Notes: generated from the sequence alone by a model not told the origin. Counted from the first letter of the stretch, positions 15,803 through 25,429 are shown. The stretch is 64,000 nt of DNA from Noviherbaspirillum sp. Root189 (GCF_001428545.1 NZ_LMHZ01000034.1:120174-184173), one strand, 5' to 3'. Program-made: numbers and translations.

Positions 15803-17485
15803 CTACCCCTGCTTCTCCATCTCCATCTCCTTCTCCTGCAAACTCCTCCACATCACCTTCCCCGTAGCCGACTTCGGCAACGCCTCCACAAACTCCACCA
15901 CCTTCGGCACCTTATAAGCCGCCATCTTCTCCTGCGCCCACTTGGTGATATCCTCCCCTGTCACATCAACCCCGGCCCGCTTGACGATCACCGCCTTCAC
16001 CGTCTCCCCGCGATACGCATCTCGCGCCGCGATAATGCAGCACTCCTGCACCGCCGGATGCTGATACATCATCGACTCCACCTCCGCCGGCCACACCTTG
16101 AAGCCACTCGCGTTAATCATCCGCTTGAGCCGGTCGGTAAAGAAGAAATATCCCTCCTCGTCCATATACCCCAGATCACCCGAACGGAAGAACCGCTTCC
16201 CATCCAGCTCGGCAAACGCTTCCGCCGTTTTCTTCGGATCGTTCCAGTACCCCTGAAACACCTGCGGCCCATGAATCCAGATCTCACCATTCTCGCCCTG
16301 CGGCACTTCCTTCAGCGTCACCGGATCGACAACACGCGAATCCACATTCAGGTAAGGCACGCCCAGGCACTGCTGCTTCATATGATTGGGCGGATTCACA
16401 TGCGAAGCCGCCATCGTCTCCGACAGTCCATAGCCTTCCATGTACTTCTGACCGGTGAGGTCAAGCAGCTTCTGCGCAATCGCCGCTGGCATCGCCGCAC
16501 CGCCGCCCGACACCCGCTGCAAACGCGAGATGTCGTATTCGGCCAGACGCGGATTCGACAGGAAGTCGATCATCATGGTCGGGATGAGCGTCCAGGTCGT
16601 CACCTTGTAGCGCGTGATCAGCTGACCGGCCGCGTCCCGATCCCAGCGCGGCAGCACCACAATCGCACCACCGGTGTAAATCATGGCATTCATCACCGAC
16701 TGCATGCCGGTCACATGGAAGAACGGCAGCACCGCCAGCGTGACATGATCAGGCGCCATCGGCCCCGACCAGGTGGGACTCGCCACCGCATTGAACATCA
16801 CCGAGCCGTGCGTATGCACACAACCCTTGGGCTTGCCGGTCGTGCCCGAGGTATAGGGCATGCATGCGAGATCATCCGGCCCGGCTTCATGCGGGCGCGG
16901 GGCATGGCGTGCGGCGAGCGCTTCTTTCCACGGCACGACACCCGATGCGGCGGGCACGCCGTAAGGCGCACGCACGAAGTCCGGCACGTTGAGGTCGGTC
17001 GGCGAAATCAGGTAATCGGAATAAGCGGCAACAATCACCTGCGACAGGCTGCTCTTGCCGACCAGCGGTGCAATACGCGAAAAAATTTCCTGCGACACCA
17101 GCGCCGTCGTCGCACCGCTGTCATCGACATAATGCTGCAGCTCATCGGTCATCAGCATGGGATTGACCGGCACCACCATCGCATCCGCGCGCATGATTGC
17201 GTAATACGCGATGATGAACTGCGGGCTGTTCTGCATGTTCAGCAGCACGCGATCGCCGCGCTTGATGCCGCAGACCTGCTGCAGGTAACCGGCAAGCGCC
17301 AGCACTTCATCATGCACTTGCGCATAACTGAGCACCGTGTCGTAGAAAATGATGGCCGGCTTGTCGGGATAGCGCATCGCGGCAACCTGCAGGTTCACAT
17401 AGACACTGGTCGCCGGTGTCGTGATTGCATGGGGCAGGCCCGTTGGCCAATGCGCGTAGTGAGGGGCATAGTGAGGGGCGTTCAT
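15803..17485 (-). CDS. AMP-dependent acyl-CoA synthetase (long-chain fatty-acid-CoA ligase type)
   Basis: A 560-aa adenylate-forming enzyme. The P-loop-like motif YTSGTTGKPKG lies near residue 205, YGLSE near 350, GDLGYMDEEGYFFFTDRLKRMI near 450, and the C-terminal catalytic Lys is in PKSATGKVMWR. It activates a carboxylic acid to its CoA thioester via an acyl-AMP; the annotation as long-chain ligase is by overall similarity only. The start at 17485 (MNAPHYAPHYAHW) is preferred because CGGAGACA precedes it; the longer frame to 17572 lacks a site. The tandem APHY is a small in-frame duplication. It is divergent from the glutathione transferase gene. Confidence 0.88.
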   Translation of the reverse strand: MNAPHYAPHYAHWPTGLPHAITTPATSVYVNLQVAAMRYPDKPAIIFYDTVLSYAQVHDEVLALAGYLQQVCGIKRGDRVLLNMQNSPQFIIAYYAIMRADAMVVPVNPMLMTDELQHYVDDSGATTALVSQEIFSRIAPLVGKSSLSQVIVAAYSDYLISPTDLNVPDFVRAPYGVPAASGVVPWKEALAARHAPRPHEAGPDDLACMPYTSGTTGKPKGCVHTHGSVMFNAVASPTWSGPMAPDHVTLAVLPFFHVTGMQSVMNAMIYTGGAIVVLPRWDRDAAGQLITRYKVTTWTLIPTMMIDFLSNPRLAEYDISRLQRVSGGGAAMPAAIAQKLLDLTGQKYMEGYGLSETMAASHVNPPNHMKQQCLGVPYLNVDSRVVDPVTLKEVPQGENGEIWIHGPQVFQGYWNDPKKTAEAFAELDGKRFFRSGDLGYMDEEGYFFFTDRLKRMINASGFKVWPAEVESMMYQHPAVQECCIIAARDAYRGETVKAVIVKRAGVDVTGEDITKWAQEKMAAYKVPKVVEFVEALPKSATGKVMWRSLQEKEMEMEKQG

Positions 17486-17673
17486 TGTCTCCGTCTCGTT
17501 TTTATAATGGAAATTCATTATAGGGTGCACGGCCTCCGTTTGCATACGTGGGATGCGCGAGGCCAGCAGCACGATTCTGCACTCTGGGCTACCATCAGGA
17601 CTGTCAACGAGTTCACAATTTGATATGCATTAAACCCGACTCGTCCGCGCATCATTCCTTAAGGAGCAATTGC

Positions 17674-18285
17674 ATGAAACTGTACTTTTCCCCCGGTGCC
17701 TGTTCGCTGTCGCCCCATATCGTGCTGCAGGAACTCGGCATGCAATACGACACCGAAAAGGTCAATCTTGCAGACAAGAAAACCGCGAGCGGCGGTGACT
17801 ACCGGCAGATTAACCCCAAGGGCTATGTGCCTGCGCTGCAACTCGATAATGGCGAAGTGCTGACCGAAGGACCGGCGATCGTGCAATACCTTGCCGACCA
17901 GATGCCGGAAAAACAGCTGGTCCCCAAAGCAGGCACGATGGAGCGCTATCGTCTGATGGAGTGGCTGAACTTTATCTCGACGGAAGTACACAAAGCGTTT
18001 TCGCCCTTGTTCAAGCCAACCACGCCGGACGAGACGAAGAAGACCGCGCTGGACACGCTGGCGACACGCATGGAATGGCTGGACAAGCAATTGCAGGGTC
18101 GCGATTACCTGACCGGCGCGCAATTCACGGTCGCCGACGCGTATCTGTTTACCGTGTTGAACTGGGCAGGCCATGTGAAGCTAGACCTCGCCCGCTGGCC
18201 CGCCGTGCACGCCTTCTTCGCGCGCGTCGGCGCACGTCCCGCCGTTCAGGCCGCGATGGTCGCGGAAGGTCTGCGCAAGGCTTGA
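17674..18285 (+). CDS. gst: Beta-class glutathione S-transferase
   Basis: A 203-aa cytosolic transferase of the Beta class (GstA-like). The N-terminal thioredoxin-fold domain begins MKLYFSPGACSLSPHIVLQE with the Cys10 typical of this class, then VPALQLDNGEVLTEGPAI, where the cis-Pro and glutathione-binding Glu-Gly-Pro lie. The C-terminal helical domain has FTVADAYLFTVL. AAGGAG precedes the ATG. It conjugates glutathione to electrophiles or works as a thiol oxidoreductase. A close paralogue lies at 51239. It is followed by a patatin gene about 95 nt downstream, possibly cotranscribed. Confidence 0.92.
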   Translation: MKLYFSPGACSLSPHIVLQELGMQYDTEKVNLADKKTASGGDYRQINPKGYVPALQLDNGEVLTEGPAIVQYLADQMPEKQLVPKAGTMERYRLMEWLNFISTEVHKAFSPLFKPTTPDETKKTALDTLATRMEWLDKQLQGRDYLTGAQFTVADAYLFTVLNWAGHVKLDLARWPAVHAFFARVGARPAVQAAMVAEGLRKA

Positions 18286-18379
18286 GCAAAACATGGCTTG
18301 CGCAAAGTCTGAGCGGGCCTGAGCCAGCCACTTGCTGCGCACCGGTGTGGTGCGCAGCCATATCAGTAAGGAAAGCCAT

Positions 18380-19549
18380 ATGGCGACAACGATTGCCACT
18401 ATCGGCGCCAGGCCACGCGTTGTGCTGGTGCTGCAAGGCGGCGGCGCGCTCGGCGCTTACCAGGCCGGCGTTTACCAGGCCTTGCATGAGCACGGCCTGA
18501 CACCGGACTGGGTCGTCGGAACCTCGATCGGCGCAATCAATGCGGCACTGATTGCGGGTAATGAGCGCGCAAATCGCCTCACGCGCGTGCGGCAGTTCTG
18601 GAACGAAGTGGCGCAAAACGACTTGCTCGATATGCGCAGCGTGCCGGATTCGGTACGCCAGTTCAACATCATGCTGACCACCTGGAATGCGATGACGCAT
18701 GGCGTTCCGGGATTCTTTCTGCCGCGCTGGGGTAATCCCTTTGCCTTTGGCTGGCAGGTGCCGCCGGAGACCGCCAGCTTCTTCGATACCGGTCCCCTGC
18801 AAAACACACTGGCCCGCCTGATCGACCTGGAATACCTCAACAGTCCGGATGGCATCCGCCTGACTGTCAGCGCCATCCGTGTCAGCTGCGGCCTGCTCGA
18901 CAACTTCGACACATCGCAGCAGCGGGTTGGCATCCCGCACATCATGGCCAGCGGCGCGTTGCCGCCGGGCTTTCCGCCGGTGCGCATCGATGACGAACTG
19001 TACTGGGATGGCGGCTTGTATTCCAATACCCCGCTGGAGACCGTGCTCGCCGATGAGCCGCGCGTCGATACCGTGTGTTTCATGGTCGATCTGTGGAGTG
19101 CGGAAGGGCCGGAGCCGAAGACATTGGAACAAGTGCAGACGCGGCAAAAGGATGTGATGTTCGCATCGCGTTCACAGCGCCATATCGACGCTTACCTGCG
19201 CGAACACACATTGCGGCGCACTGTCCGCATGCTGCGCGCCAAGCTGCCGGACGCCGCACTCAGCGCGGCCGAACAGCAGGAGATCGATGCGATCGGCGAC
19301 GAGTCGACTATCCACATCGTGCGGCTCGCCTATGCGGGCCGCGACTGGCAGATGGCATCCAAGGACATCAATTTTTCGCGCGGCTCGGTTGAATGGCGCT
19401 GGGACCAGGGTTATCAGGACGCCATGCGTGCCATCGAACACGGTGCCTGGCGTATCCGCGCGCCCGAAGGCGCCGGCGTGCTGGTGCATGAAGTCGGACC
19501 GTCGGGGATTTGCGAGCGGAAGGAGCCAACGGCAAGATCGCGTGGTTGA
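18380..19549 (+). CDS. Patatin-like phospholipase (DUF3734-type C-terminus)
   Basis: A 389-aa protein with a patatin domain. The oxyanion-hole run LQGGGALGAYQAG is at residues 18-30, the nucleophile GTSIGA has its Ser at 49, and the catalytic Asp lies in DGG at 210-212. The C-terminal ~150 residues, containing RQKDVMFASRSQRHIDAYLREH and SKDINFSR, match the region described as DUF3734 in this patatin group. Expected activity is lipid acyl hydrolysis by a Ser-Asp dyad; the natural lipid is unknown. ATG 18380 is chosen over 18332 because AAGGAAAG precedes it. Converges on a LysR gene with 45 nt between stops. Confidence 0.9.
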   Translation: MATTIATIGARPRVVLVLQGGGALGAYQAGVYQALHEHGLTPDWVVGTSIGAINAALIAGNERANRLTRVRQFWNEVAQNDLLDMRSVPDSVRQFNIMLTTWNAMTHGVPGFFLPRWGNPFAFGWQVPPETASFFDTGPLQNTLARLIDLEYLNSPDGIRLTVSAIRVSCGLLDNFDTSQQRVGIPHIMASGALPPGFPPVRIDDELYWDGGLYSNTPLETVLADEPRVDTVCFMVDLWSAEGPEPKTLEQVQTRQKDVMFASRSQRHIDAYLREHTLRRTVRMLRAKLPDAALSAAEQQEIDAIGDESTIHIVRLAYAGRDWQMASKDINFSRGSVEWRWDQGYQDAMRAIEHGAWRIRAPEGAGVLVHEVGPSGICERKEPTARSRG

Positions 19550-19594
19550 AGACTGCGTGATGGTTGCGTGATGGTTGCGAAAAATACACGCGGC

Positions 19595-20509
19595 TTACGC
19601 CGGCAGATCGCGTTCCCATTCCGGGTTCTCGCCGAATCGCTCCAGCAGGAAATCAACAAAGGTACGCACTTTGGCCGACAAGTGACGCCGACTCGGATAG
19701 ACCGCATAAATCGGCAGCGACGCCATGTCATAGTCGGACAGTAGCGGCACCAGCGTTTTGCTGCGCAACGCGTCAGCGACGATGAAGGAAGGCTGCACGA
19801 TGATCCCCATGCCGGCAATTGCCGCTTCGCGCAACAGGTCACCGTTGTTCGCGTTGACCGTACCTTTGACCTTCGCGATATGCGTCTTGCCCTTGCGGCT
19901 GAAGTGCCATTCGCCACGCGTGGCCTGATAGCTGTAGATCAGGCAGGTATGGCTCGCTAGGTCTTCCGGCACACGCGGCGTACCCTGTTTCTTCAGGTAG
20001 GAAGGCGAGGCGCAGACCATGCTGCGTGCCGATGCGAATTGCCGCGCCACCAGCGCGGAATCGCGTATGCGGCTGATGCGGATTGCCAGATCGAATCCTT
20101 CATCCACCAAGTCAACCATGCGGTCGGACAAGGTGATGTCGAGCGCGACGTCGGGATAGCGCTGACCGTACTCGCCCAACACCCGGCCAAGGTGATTGAC
20201 GGCAAACGACACCGGTGCGCTGATACGCAGGGTACCCGCGGGTTTGGCGGCACTGCTGCCGGCCGCCAGTGTCGCTTCTTCCAGGTCTTGCAGTAGCTGC
20301 CTGCAACGTTCGAGATAATCGGTACCGGCTTCGGTCAGGCTCAGGCGGCGTGTGGTCCGATTGAACAAGCGCGCATTCAGATAAGCCTCAAGGTCGCCGA
20401 TGTGGCGGGTAACCGAGGGATTCGACATGTCGAGCGCACGCGCCGCGCCGGACAGGCTGCCGATTTCCGCGACCTTGGCAAATACCTTCATCGATTGAAA
20501 CAAATCCAT
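19595..20509 (-). CDS. LysR-family transcriptional regulator (divergent to DoxX)
   Basis: A 304-aa LysR regulator: an N-terminal winged helix-turn-helix (VFAKVAEIGSLSGAARALDMSNPSVTRHI) and a periplasmic-binding-like effector domain. The start at 20509 has a near-perfect AGGAGG 4 nt upstream (on its strand), so the longer frame is rejected. It is divergent from doxX and dioxygenase genes, which is the usual arrangement for a LysR regulator and its targets. A candidate operator sits at 20570-20589. The effector is unknown. Confidence 0.92.
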   Translation of the reverse strand: MDLFQSMKVFAKVAEIGSLSGAARALDMSNPSVTRHIGDLEAYLNARLFNRTTRRLSLTEAGTDYLERCRQLLQDLEEATLAAGSSAAKPAGTLRISAPVSFAVNHLGRVLGEYGQRYPDVALDITLSDRMVDLVDEGFDLAIRISRIRDSALVARQFASARSMVCASPSYLKKQGTPRVPEDLASHTCLIYSYQATRGEWHFSRKGKTHIAKVKGTVNANNGDLLREAAIAGMGIIVQPSFIVADALRSKTLVPLLSDYDMASLPIYAVYPSRRHLSAKVRTFVDFLLERFGENPEWERDLPA

Positions 20510-20569
20510 TTCGCCTCCTGATTTCCCTATATTTTCACATACCGGAATAATTATTTTCTCATTGTCGTA

Positions 20570-20589
20570 TTTTTCAGGAAAATGAAAAA
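20570..20589. promoter_or_regulatory. Candidate LysR operator between lysR and doxX
   Basis: The inverted repeat TTTTTCA (20570-20576) / TGAAAAA (20583-20589) has a 6-nt spacer and lies in the 154-bp divergent intergenic region, about 60 bp upstream of the lysR start. The palindromic T-rich/A-rich form fits a LysR binding site, but this is inference. Confidence 0.4.
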
Positions 20590-20663
20590 GCCTACAGTAC
20601 GTCCATCGATGCAGCGACCACAACACGACATCGCAAAAATTCTCCCTATTCGAAAGGACGATC

Positions 20664-21098
20664 ATGAACAGTCAGCAACAATCCCTCTCGCTCTACGCGG
20701 CCAGCTTTCTCCGCATCACTTTGGGCATCGCCCTGTTGGCCCACGGCCTGCTGAAGGTTTTTGTCTTCACAATGCCTGGCACCGTCGGCTTTTTTGCCAG
20801 CCAGGGTTTTCCTGGGTGGATGGCTTACCCGGTTACCGCCATCGAATTGCTCGCCGGTGCCGCAATGATCGTCGGCTTCCATTCACGCATAGCGGCGGCG
20901 GTGTCGCTGCCGGTACTGTTGGGCGCACTATCGGTGCATATCGGTAACGGCTGGCTCTTCACAGCAAAGAACGGCGGCTGGGAATATCCGGCTTTTCTGG
21001 TAGCAAGCGCCGTCGTGGTGGCATTGCTGGGCGATGGCGCACTTGCCCTTTCGAACATCGGACGCCGGCAAGCGTCTCACCGATTACAGACTGCCTGA
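20664..21098 (+). CDS. DoxX family membrane protein
   Basis: A 144-aa protein with four predicted transmembrane helices and the DoxX-family features: LRITLGIALLAHGLLKVF at the start, GFPGWMAYPVTAIELLAG in the middle and HIGNGWLFTAKNGGWEYPAFL near the end. DoxX-like proteins are membrane subunits or partners of redox systems handling quinones and sulfur compounds; the precise role here is unknown. AAAGGA precedes the ATG. The dioxygenase gene follows 73 nt later. A clear paralogue is at 50783 in a similar setting. Confidence 0.88.
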   Translation: MNSQQQSLSLYAASFLRITLGIALLAHGLLKVFVFTMPGTVGFFASQGFPGWMAYPVTAIELLAGAAMIVGFHSRIAAAVSLPVLLGALSVHIGNGWLFTAKNGGWEYPAFLVASAVVVALLGDGALALSNIGRRQASHRLQTA

Positions 21099-21171
21099 TA
21101 GATCGTCATTTCACATGCCGGCCCGCCTTTTCAGCGTGGCCGGGCGGCAAAATGTCAACGGAAGGAAGATC

Positions 21172-21966
21172 ATGGCCAATACCTCTCACATTCGCATGCC
21201 GGCCGTCTTTTTCGGCCATGGCAGCCCGATGAACGCAGTCGACGATAATGTTTACACCAGGGCATGGGAACAAATCGGGCTCAATATGCCGCGACCACAA
21301 GCCATCGTCGCGGTTTCCGCGCATTGGACCACCAGAGGCACTGCGGTGACCGCGATGGAATATCCGCCGACCATCCATGATTTCGGTGGCTTTCCGCAGG
21401 AATTGTTTGACATCCGGTATCCCGCGCCCGGCGACCCGGCGCTGGCGCGGCGGATACAGTCCTTGCTATCGCCCGTGTCGGTTCATCTTGATACGGAATG
21501 GGGGCTGGATCACGGGACATGGTCGGTACTGGTCAAAGCGTTTCCGAAAGCCGACATACCGGTCCTTCAGCTCAGCATCGATGCCACGCAGCCGAATGCA
21601 TTCCATCTCGAACTCGGGCGTCGCCTCTCGGTGCTGCGCGACGAAGGCATATTGCTGATGGCAAGCGGCGACGTGGTGCACAATCTGCGAACCATGCGGC
21701 GCGGAACGACGCAAGGCTACGACTGGGCCGAACGTTTCAATACGCAGGTACGTGATGCATTGATGCGGGGCGACAACGACAAACTGGTCGATTACACCGC
21801 ATGGGGAGACGATGCCGCCTTATCCGTTCCTACACCGGAACATTTCCTGCCGCTCCTTTACATTGCCGGCGCGCGGCGCGATGATGAAGACGTCAGCATT
21901 GCCGTCGATGGCATGGACCTCGGATCGGTCAGCATGTTGACAGCCGTCGTTGGGGCAAGGGCCTGA
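21172..21966 (+). CDS. Class III extradiol dioxygenase (4,5-DOPA-dioxygenase-like)
   Basis: A 264-aa protein of the LigB/YgiD-type extradiol ring-cleavage family. Metal-ligand residues are visible: the His in VFFGHGSPMNAV near the start, His in VSAHWTTRG around residue 49 and His in DVVHNLR around residue 169, with GLDHGTWSVL in between. Such enzymes cleave catechols such as L-DOPA next to the diol using Zn or Fe; the actual substrate is not clear. GGAAGGAAG precedes the ATG; the longer frame from 21034 overlaps doxX and is rejected. It is in the divergent LysR/DoxX module, suggesting induction by an aromatic or quinone. Confidence 0.88.
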   Translation: MANTSHIRMPAVFFGHGSPMNAVDDNVYTRAWEQIGLNMPRPQAIVAVSAHWTTRGTAVTAMEYPPTIHDFGGFPQELFDIRYPAPGDPALARRIQSLLSPVSVHLDTEWGLDHGTWSVLVKAFPKADIPVLQLSIDATQPNAFHLELGRRLSVLRDEGILLMASGDVVHNLRTMRRGTTQGYDWAERFNTQVRDALMRGDNDKLVDYTAWGDDAALSVPTPEHFLPLLYIAGARRDDEDVSIAVDGMDLGSVSMLTAVVGARA

Positions 21967-22275
21967 ACTCCCTGTGCTGCATTGCATCTAATGATTGCGC
22001 CGGGCGCGGGTCATCGCCTCTCCGTGCGGCAAACGTCCCGTCTTGCTTTTCCGGTGACTGCACGGAGTGCGGCGATATAAGGTAGGCAGCAAGTGGCAGC
22101 GGCCAGCCCGTAGCATTGACGGATGCAAAGTTTCACTCACCTTCCGCAACTACATGATCAGCACATTGTATTGCCCGAATAGCGTTGCGTTTCCTGTTCC
22201 CGCACGACGCATCCAACACACCACACTGACCACGCATGCCAATCACCGGGTGTTGTTTGCAATGGGGATGACTGC
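21967..22275. other. Intergenic region, no feature seen
   Basis: About 310 bases between the dioxygenase and the response regulator gene. The open frame at 22067-22279 has no ribosome site, overlaps the next start and looks like chance. I see no hairpin with a T run. Confidence 0.5.
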
Positions 22276-24555
22276 ATGAATGCCCCGGAACCAGACGTTA
22301 CCTCTCCCCATACCATTCTCATGGTCGACGACACGCCGGCCAACCTGGCCTTGCTCGCGCACGTACTGGAAGAGCGTGGCGACCGCGTGCTGGTTGCGCA
22401 AGATGGCGACGAAGCGCTGCGCCGCGTGCAGTTCGTGCTGCCGGACCTGATCCTGCTCGATGTGATGATGCCGGGCATCGATGGTTTTACCACCTGCCGT
22501 CGACTGAAGGAAAACGAAGACTTGCGCGATGTCCCCGTCATCTTCATGACTGCCCTGTCGGAATGCGCGGACAAACTCGCCGGATTTACTGCAGGCGGCG
22601 TTGACTACGTCACCAAGCCCTTCCAGCTCGATGAAGTACTGGCACGCATCAATACTCATCTCGCTTTACGCACCGCACAGCGCAAGCTTGCCGAACAAAA
22701 CGATATGCTGCAGCGTGAAGTCGCATTGCGACAGGAAATTGAAACCTATCTGCAACATGCCTACGATTTGCTTGAAGAAAGGGTCGCGTTACGCACCGGG
22801 GAACTGGCACGTGCCAACGCACAACTGATCGCTGAAATCGAAGAACGAAGGCGCATCGAAATGACCCTGCGCCGCAACGAAGTCCGCATGCGGCGCCTGG
22901 TCGAAGCCAACATCATCGGCGTCTATTTCTGGGAAGCGGACGGCAGGATCGCCGAAGCCAATGACGCATTTTTGCGCCTGCTCGGCTATACCCAGGAAGA
23001 GGTACAAGCTGGAAAGGTGCAATGGGATCACCTGTCCGCACCCGGGTACCAGGCAGAAACCGAACGCGGGCTGGCCGAACTGCGTGCGACGGGACGATTC
23101 TCGCCCTATGAAAAAGAATACTTGCGCAAGGATGGCACACGGGTGCCGGTCCTGATCGGCGGCGCTGTCATCAGCCGCCGCCGGGAAACAGGTGTGGCCT
23201 TTGTGCTCGACCTGAGTGAACGCAAGCGTGCCGAAGAACGTATCCGCTACATGGCGGATCATGATGCGCTAACAGGTTTGCCGAATCGTGCATTGCTGCG
23301 TGATCGCCTGCAGCAGGCACTCGCGCATGGTGGGCGCACAGAGACCCAGGTCGCGGTGATGTTCATCGACCTCGACTACTTCAAGCATATCAACGATTCA
23401 CTTGGCCACGAAGTCGGCGACTGCCTGCTGCGCGATGTCGCCGAGCGCCTGCTGCATTGCGTACGTGAAGGCGACAGCGTGGCACGCCTGGGCGGCGATG
23501 AATTCGTGCTGGCCCTGCCGCTGATCGGCGACAGCAGTGATGCGGCGATGATCGCGCAAAAAGTGCTCGATGCCCTCGACGCGCCGTTTCACTGCGGCGA
23601 CCATGAATTGCACGTTTCCGGCAGTATCGGCATCAGCCTGTTTCCGAACGATGGCACGGATGTCGAGACCTTGATGCGTACCGCAGACACGGCGATGTAT
23701 TACGCCAAAGAAAAAGGCCGGGCCAACTACCAGTTCTTTACACAAAGCTTGAACAAGGCCGCACAACGCCGCCATCAGCTAACCAATGCCCTGCGCCATG
23801 CCTTGGCGCGCGAAGAGTTCACCCTGTTTTACCAGCCGCAGGTTGATCTGGAAACGGGCACCATTTTTTCTGCCGAAGCCTTGCTGCGCTGGAAGCGCAA
23901 TGGCGATACACCGGTTGCCTGCAACGAATTCATCACCATCGCTGAAGAAACCGGACTGATCTTGCCGATTGGCGAATGGGTCTTGCGGCAAGCTTGCGAG
24001 CAGCTCAAGCGCTGGCACGAAAGCGGTTACACCGATCTGGTCATGGCAGTGAACCTGTCGCCACGCCAGTTCTTCCAGCCGAATTTTCAGGACATGATCA
24101 TCGGGGTGCTGAACGACACAGGAATTCCGGCCGACCGGCTTGACCTGGAAATTACGGAAAGCATCCTGATGCAGCGCACCGAAGACAACGTCGCGACCTT
24201 GAAGCGCTTGTCCGGCATGGGTATCAAGCTGTCGATCGACGATTTTGGCACTGGGTATTCCAGCCTCGCTTACCTGCAGCGCTTTCCGGTCGATGCGCTC
24301 AAGATTGACCGCTCCTTTGTCAGCGGCATCGGCCAGGATTCGAATGACACCGCACTGGTCACTGCCATCATTTCCATGGCAAACAGCCTGCGGCTGAAGG
24401 TGCTGGCGGAGGGGGTCGAAACCCTGGAACAGGTCGATTTCCTGCAGAGCCACGGCTGTCCGTCGGCACAGGGCTATTACTACAGCAAACCCGTATCGGC
24501 TGAAGCCTTCACCGAACTGCTGCACCAGCAAAGCCGGCGCGTGATTGTCGCCTGA
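22276..24555 (+). CDS. Response regulator with PAS, GGDEF and EAL domains
   Basis: A 759-aa cytoplasmic regulator. The REC domain (residues 13-130) has the acidic pair at MVDD, phosphoacceptor Asp62 in ILLDVMMPG and the conserved Lys in TKPFQ. A coiled-coil stretch (about 135-195) leads to a PAS domain (about 200-315), a GGDEF domain (RLGGDEF, motif at 406-410, RxxD I-site REGD upstream), and an EAL domain (motif at 534-536, with DDFGTGYSS and KIDRSFV). Both catalytic signatures look intact. It should change c-di-GMP in response to phosphorylation by an unlinked kinase. No kinase gene is adjacent. Converges on cysE with 13 nt between stops. Confidence 0.92.
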   Translation: MNAPEPDVTSPHTILMVDDTPANLALLAHVLEERGDRVLVAQDGDEALRRVQFVLPDLILLDVMMPGIDGFTTCRRLKENEDLRDVPVIFMTALSECADKLAGFTAGGVDYVTKPFQLDEVLARINTHLALRTAQRKLAEQNDMLQREVALRQEIETYLQHAYDLLEERVALRTGELARANAQLIAEIEERRRIEMTLRRNEVRMRRLVEANIIGVYFWEADGRIAEANDAFLRLLGYTQEEVQAGKVQWDHLSAPGYQAETERGLAELRATGRFSPYEKEYLRKDGTRVPVLIGGAVISRRRETGVAFVLDLSERKRAEERIRYMADHDALTGLPNRALLRDRLQQALAHGGRTETQVAVMFIDLDYFKHINDSLGHEVGDCLLRDVAERLLHCVREGDSVARLGGDEFVLALPLIGDSSDAAMIAQKVLDALDAPFHCGDHELHVSGSIGISLFPNDGTDVETLMRTADTAMYYAKEKGRANYQFFTQSLNKAAQRRHQLTNALRHALAREEFTLFYQPQVDLETGTIFSAEALLRWKRNGDTPVACNEFITIAEETGLILPIGEWVLRQACEQLKRWHESGYTDLVMAVNLSPRQFFQPNFQDMIIGVLNDTGIPADRLDLEITESILMQRTEDNVATLKRLSGMGIKLSIDDFGTGYSSLAYLQRFPVDALKIDRSFVSGIGQDSNDTALVTAIISMANSLRLKVLAEGVETLEQVDFLQSHGCPSAQGYYYSKPVSAEAFTELLHQQSRRVIVA

Positions 24556-24568
24556 GCAGACTAACCAC

Positions 24569-25420
24569 TCAAATTGTCTGGTCCATTTCCACCGAAGGAC
24601 ACGCCTGGTCGAGATGATGGCGAACCACGCGCGCCGGCACGCCGGCCACCGTGCAATGCGGCGGCACCGGGCGCAGGACGACGCTGCCCGCAGCCACCTT
24701 GCTCATCGTACCGACTTCGATATTGCCCAGTATCTTTGCACCCGCACCAATCATCACGCCACTGCGGATCTTGGGGTGACGGTCGCCATGCTCCTTGCCG
24801 GTGCCGCCCAGTGTGACGTTCTGCAGAATGGAGACATTGTCTTCGATGAGCGTCGTTTCGCCGATCACGATCCCGGTACCATGGTCGAACATGACTCCGC
24901 AACCGATACGCGCAGCGGGATGGATATCGACGGCGAATACCAGCGATGCCTGATTAGCAAGCGCTTGCGCCAGCGCCTGCCTGTGCTGCAGCCACAGCGC
25001 GTGCGCGATGCGGTAAGTCTGCAAGGCCTGGAAACCTTTCAGGTTCAGCAGCACGTGCAGATAATCACCGCAGGCGGGGTCGCGGGTTCTTACCGCGAAC
25101 AGGTCCGCTGCAATGCGTGCCGTCACGTTATCGTCGATAAGGTCGGAAAACAGCGCATGCAAGGCTTGCTCGTCCATATCGGCGCTGGCCAGCCGCCGCG
25201 CCAGTACGGCGGCCATGGCGCCGGCCAGCCCGGTGTGGGCCAGCACCAGCGCCTGCAGCCGTGGCTGCAGGACCGCTTCGTGCTGCGCTACCTCTACCGC
25301 AGCGGCATGGATGTCCTGCCAGATCACGGCCGCTGGTGGTGCATCGGGCGTTTTTTCTTCAGCTTTCCCGAATGGAAACGGTACTACGGCGGTGGCTGTT
25401 CTACTTTGTAAGCTGTTCAT
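24569..25420 (-). CDS. cysE: Serine O-acetyltransferase
   Basis: A 283-aa protein, the first enzyme of cysteine synthesis from serine: acetyl-CoA + L-serine to O-acetylserine. The C-terminal left-handed beta-helix contains the CysE hallmark DIHPAARIGCGVMFDHGTGIVIGET, then LGGTGKEHGDRHPKIRSGVMIGAGAKILGNIEVG; the N-terminal helical domain is present (DPACGDYLHVLLNLKGFQALQTYRIAH). The C-terminus (DQTI) ends in Ile, as in CysE proteins that bind CysK. The start at 25420 has AAAGGA upstream. The leader is unusual: two short Cys-Cys ORFs and a terminator-like hairpin lie at 25430-25601. It stands apart from other cys genes. Confidence 0.93.
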   Translation of the reverse strand: MNSLQSRTATAVVPFPFGKAEEKTPDAPPAAVIWQDIHAAAVEVAQHEAVLQPRLQALVLAHTGLAGAMAAVLARRLASADMDEQALHALFSDLIDDNVTARIAADLFAVRTRDPACGDYLHVLLNLKGFQALQTYRIAHALWLQHRQALAQALANQASLVFAVDIHPAARIGCGVMFDHGTGIVIGETTLIEDNVSILQNVTLGGTGKEHGDRHPKIRSGVMIGAGAKILGNIEVGTMSKVAAGSVVLRPVPPHCTVAGVPARVVRHHLDQACPSVEMDQTI

Positions 25421-25429
25421 CGGATTCCT

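Noticed and set aside
15713-17623. 636-residue open frame on the plus strand
   Set aside because: It is antisense to the acyl-CoA synthetase, which has all AMP-ligase motifs; its His/Arg-rich composition is typical of a shadow frame in GC-rich DNA.
22067-22279. 70-residue frame between the dioxygenase and the response regulator
   Set aside because: No ribosome site, overlaps the next start, and basic/aromatic composition unlike a real protein.
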